Source: MGBC113645 sp036308445
Lineage (GTDB): Bacteria > Bacillota_I > Bacilli_A > Erysipelotrichales > Coprobacillaceae
NCBI GenBank assembly: GCA_036308445.1
Contig: JAXJVS010000057.1
Span: 1 to 24,543, forward strand
DNA: 24,543 nucleotides
Direction: 5' to 3'
Under the pieces are notes generated by a model. The model saw only the letters and a program-made list of their open reading frames with translations, was not told the origin of the DNA and did no database searches. The translations under genes and the position numbers were made by a program. Positions 23,361 to 24,543 of the stretch are shown here, piece by piece. Within the stretch, counting starts at the first letter, position 1. Every line of letters starts with the position of its first letter.

Positions 23361-23879
23361 CTACAATTCTAGTTCATATATTAAAAAATCTAAATAATCT
23401 CCTACATCAACTTTTCTTGTATCAATATGCTTAAACCCTACTTTTTCATATAATTTCATAGCTGGAAGATTACCTTTTAAAACATCTAATCTTAAAGCTT
23501 TATATCTCTTTTCTTCAGCAAGTCTTATAGCATCTTTTACCATCTTTTCAGCTATTCCTTTTGATCTAAACAAAGGTGAAACAGCTAACGTATGAATCAC
23601 AATTACTTCTTCTTGACTCGCTTCTACTAACCATTCTACATCTTTATATTCTTCATTATTATGATGATTTAAAATCATTGTAGATACTATTTTTTCATTA
23701 TCTATCCCTATATATAATTGATTATCTTCGATAGATTGTTGAATATATTGATTTGATGGATATAAATCCTTTTCCCAACCTAAATCATATAATGTATCTT
23801 TCATCTCATCAATCACTGAATAATATAACTCTTTAATCTTTTCATAATCACTTATCTTCGCTAATCTTATCTCTAACAT
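23361..23879 (-). CDS. GNAT family N-acetyltransferase
   Basis: A 172-aa GNAT protein. The acetyl-CoA pyrophosphate loop is visible as HTLAVSPLFRSKGIAEKMV (Q/R-x-x-G-x-G/A type), followed by ALRLDVLKGNLPAMKLYEKVGF, the typical C-terminal helix and strand. The substrate is unknown. Its ATG is one base after the stop of the Mbeg1-like gene, with TAGGAG in front, so the two are translationally coupled. Confidence 0.92.
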   Translation of the reverse strand: MLEIRLAKISDYEKIKELYYSVIDEMKDTLYDLGWEKDLYPSNQYIQQSIEDNQLYIGIDNEKIVSTMILNHHNNEEYKDVEWLVEASQEEVIVIHTLAVSPLFRSKGIAEKMVKDAIRLAEEKRYKALRLDVLKGNLPAMKLYEKVGFKHIDTRKVDVGDYLDFLIYELEL

Positions 23880-23880
23880 C

Positions 23881-24543
23881 TTAAACTCCTATATCAGCTA
23901 TATCCCATACAACTCTTAATATTTCTAATAATACTTTTCTTTCCTTATTATTTAATTCACTTATTTCTTTTAATGCTATTAAAACATGATTAAAATTAAT
24001 CTTTGTAATATCATTAAGTGTATAAATATTTAAATTATCAAAAAGAGTAAATAAAGATTCAACTAATTCTTCTTTTTCTTCATTATTAATCTCTTTTAAT
24101 AATTCATTAACCTTATTAACTGCTTTATCACTACCTTCACTTACACTATCAGCATACTTAAAATGATCAACATCAATACTCCAGTTAAAAGAAACATGTT
24201 GCAATAAACCAACCTGTTTACTTTCAACAACACTTACTTTTTCTTTATGTATAAATAAACGTCCAAATAAACTAGCAGTAGGTATATAAGTGTGTATCTT
24301 ATCTAATACATAATAAGTAGATTCTTGTTGCCAGAACCCATCTTCAAAACCCGGGCCATCAAAGTTATCAATTCTCTTTATCTTCTTTTGAATATCTGCT
24401 GATGCATTAGCTCCTGCATACATTGCAAGATTTCCACCTTTAGAATGTCCACCTACATAATAACGATATTTAGAAAATAATTTTTGAATACCTGTCTCTT
24501 TCGTTCTCATTTCTAAATATTCTACTGCTTTTCTTTGAGCTAA
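23881..24543 (-). CDS. Mbeg1-like alpha/beta hydrolase (DUF2974), 5' part missing
   Basis: Partial: the frame stays open to the window edge at 24543 (L-A-Q-R-K-A-V-E-Y precede the first internal Met), so the N-terminus lies outside. The visible 220 residues start near the nucleophile elbow GGHSKGGNLA with the catalytic Ser and continue through the DNFDGPGFED region and a later DVDHF segment that may supply His. These match the Mbeg1-like/DUF2974 lipase-type family common in Firmicutes. The substrate is unknown. It is upstream of and coupled to the GNAT gene. Confidence 0.82.
   Translation of the reverse strand, partial: LAQRKAVEYLEMRTKETGIQKLFSKYRYYVGGHSKGGNLAMYAGANASADIQKKIKRIDNFDGPGFEDGFWQQESTYYVLDKIHTYIPTASLFGRLFIHKEKVSVVESKQVGLLQHVSFNWSIDVDHFKYADSVSEGSDKAVNKVNELLKEINNEEKEELVESLFTLFDNLNIYTLNDITKINFNHVLIALKEISELNNKERKVLLEILRVVWDIADIGV

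Overview
The window is AT-rich DNA with strong Shine-Dalgarno sites (AGGAGG) and short intergenic gaps, typical of a low-GC Firmicute. Gene content points to a gut Erysipelotrichia/Coprobacillaceae-type bacterium: a recO-era-cdd-ybeY block, the acetylated diaminopimelate pathway, and a mobilizable element with Gram-positive MobV and Int genes. The lineage is an inference, because no rRNA or other decisive marker is present.

Chromosomal part 1 (1-8466, all minus strand). dapF, dapH, an N-acetyl-diaminopimelate deacetylase and a class III (ArgD-like) aminotransferase form a tight operon that makes meso-diaminopimelate for lysine and the cell wall. It is followed by a C39-peptidase ABC exporter, then ybeY, cdd, era and recO, with a terminator overlapping the recO stop codon. 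The exporter's ribosome-binding site lies inside a terminator-like hairpin.

Mobile element (about 8687-15969). A roughly 7.3 kb integrative mobilizable element sits in the 3' end of tRNA-His. A degenerate 19-bp copy of the tRNA end marks its far side. The tRNA-proximal part carries an oriT-like hairpin region, a MobV relaxase and a tyrosine integrase broken by an in-frame TAA. The middle holds two divergent cargo units. On the plus strand are a PadR regulator, a HAAS/DUF1700-type membrane protein and a secreted protein. On the minus strand are a 33-aa hydrophobic peptide, a small signal-peptide-like peptide with a damaged or non-canonical start, a degenerate copy of it, a 263-aa secreted protein with a glycine-rich hydrophobic domain, and a 55-aa membrane protein. 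The distal end is decayed and contains two IS66-family remnants joined head to head.

Chromosomal part 2 (15952-24543). tRNA-His is followed by a Gfo/Idh/MocA oxidoreductase and a small DUF3899-like membrane protein. A symmetric divergent promoter then separates these from a plus-strand two-gene unit of a pentapeptide-repeat protein and a SIR2-domain protein, a plausible defence or toxin/partner pair. Next come a small Cys-motif protein, a gene-free stretch with three consecutive hairpins, and an unusual protein joining a PTS EIIB-like domain to a degenerate ROK domain. After these lie glutamate racemase (murI), a HAD-phosphatase remnant, a lipoprotein, an ATC-hydrolase-family protein, a GNAT acetyltransferase and a partial Mbeg1-like (DUF2974) hydrolase cut by the window edge.

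Most notable for follow-up are the EIIB-ROK fusion, the pentapeptide-SIR2 pair, the divergent small-peptide/secreted-protein cargo, and the triple-hairpin region.
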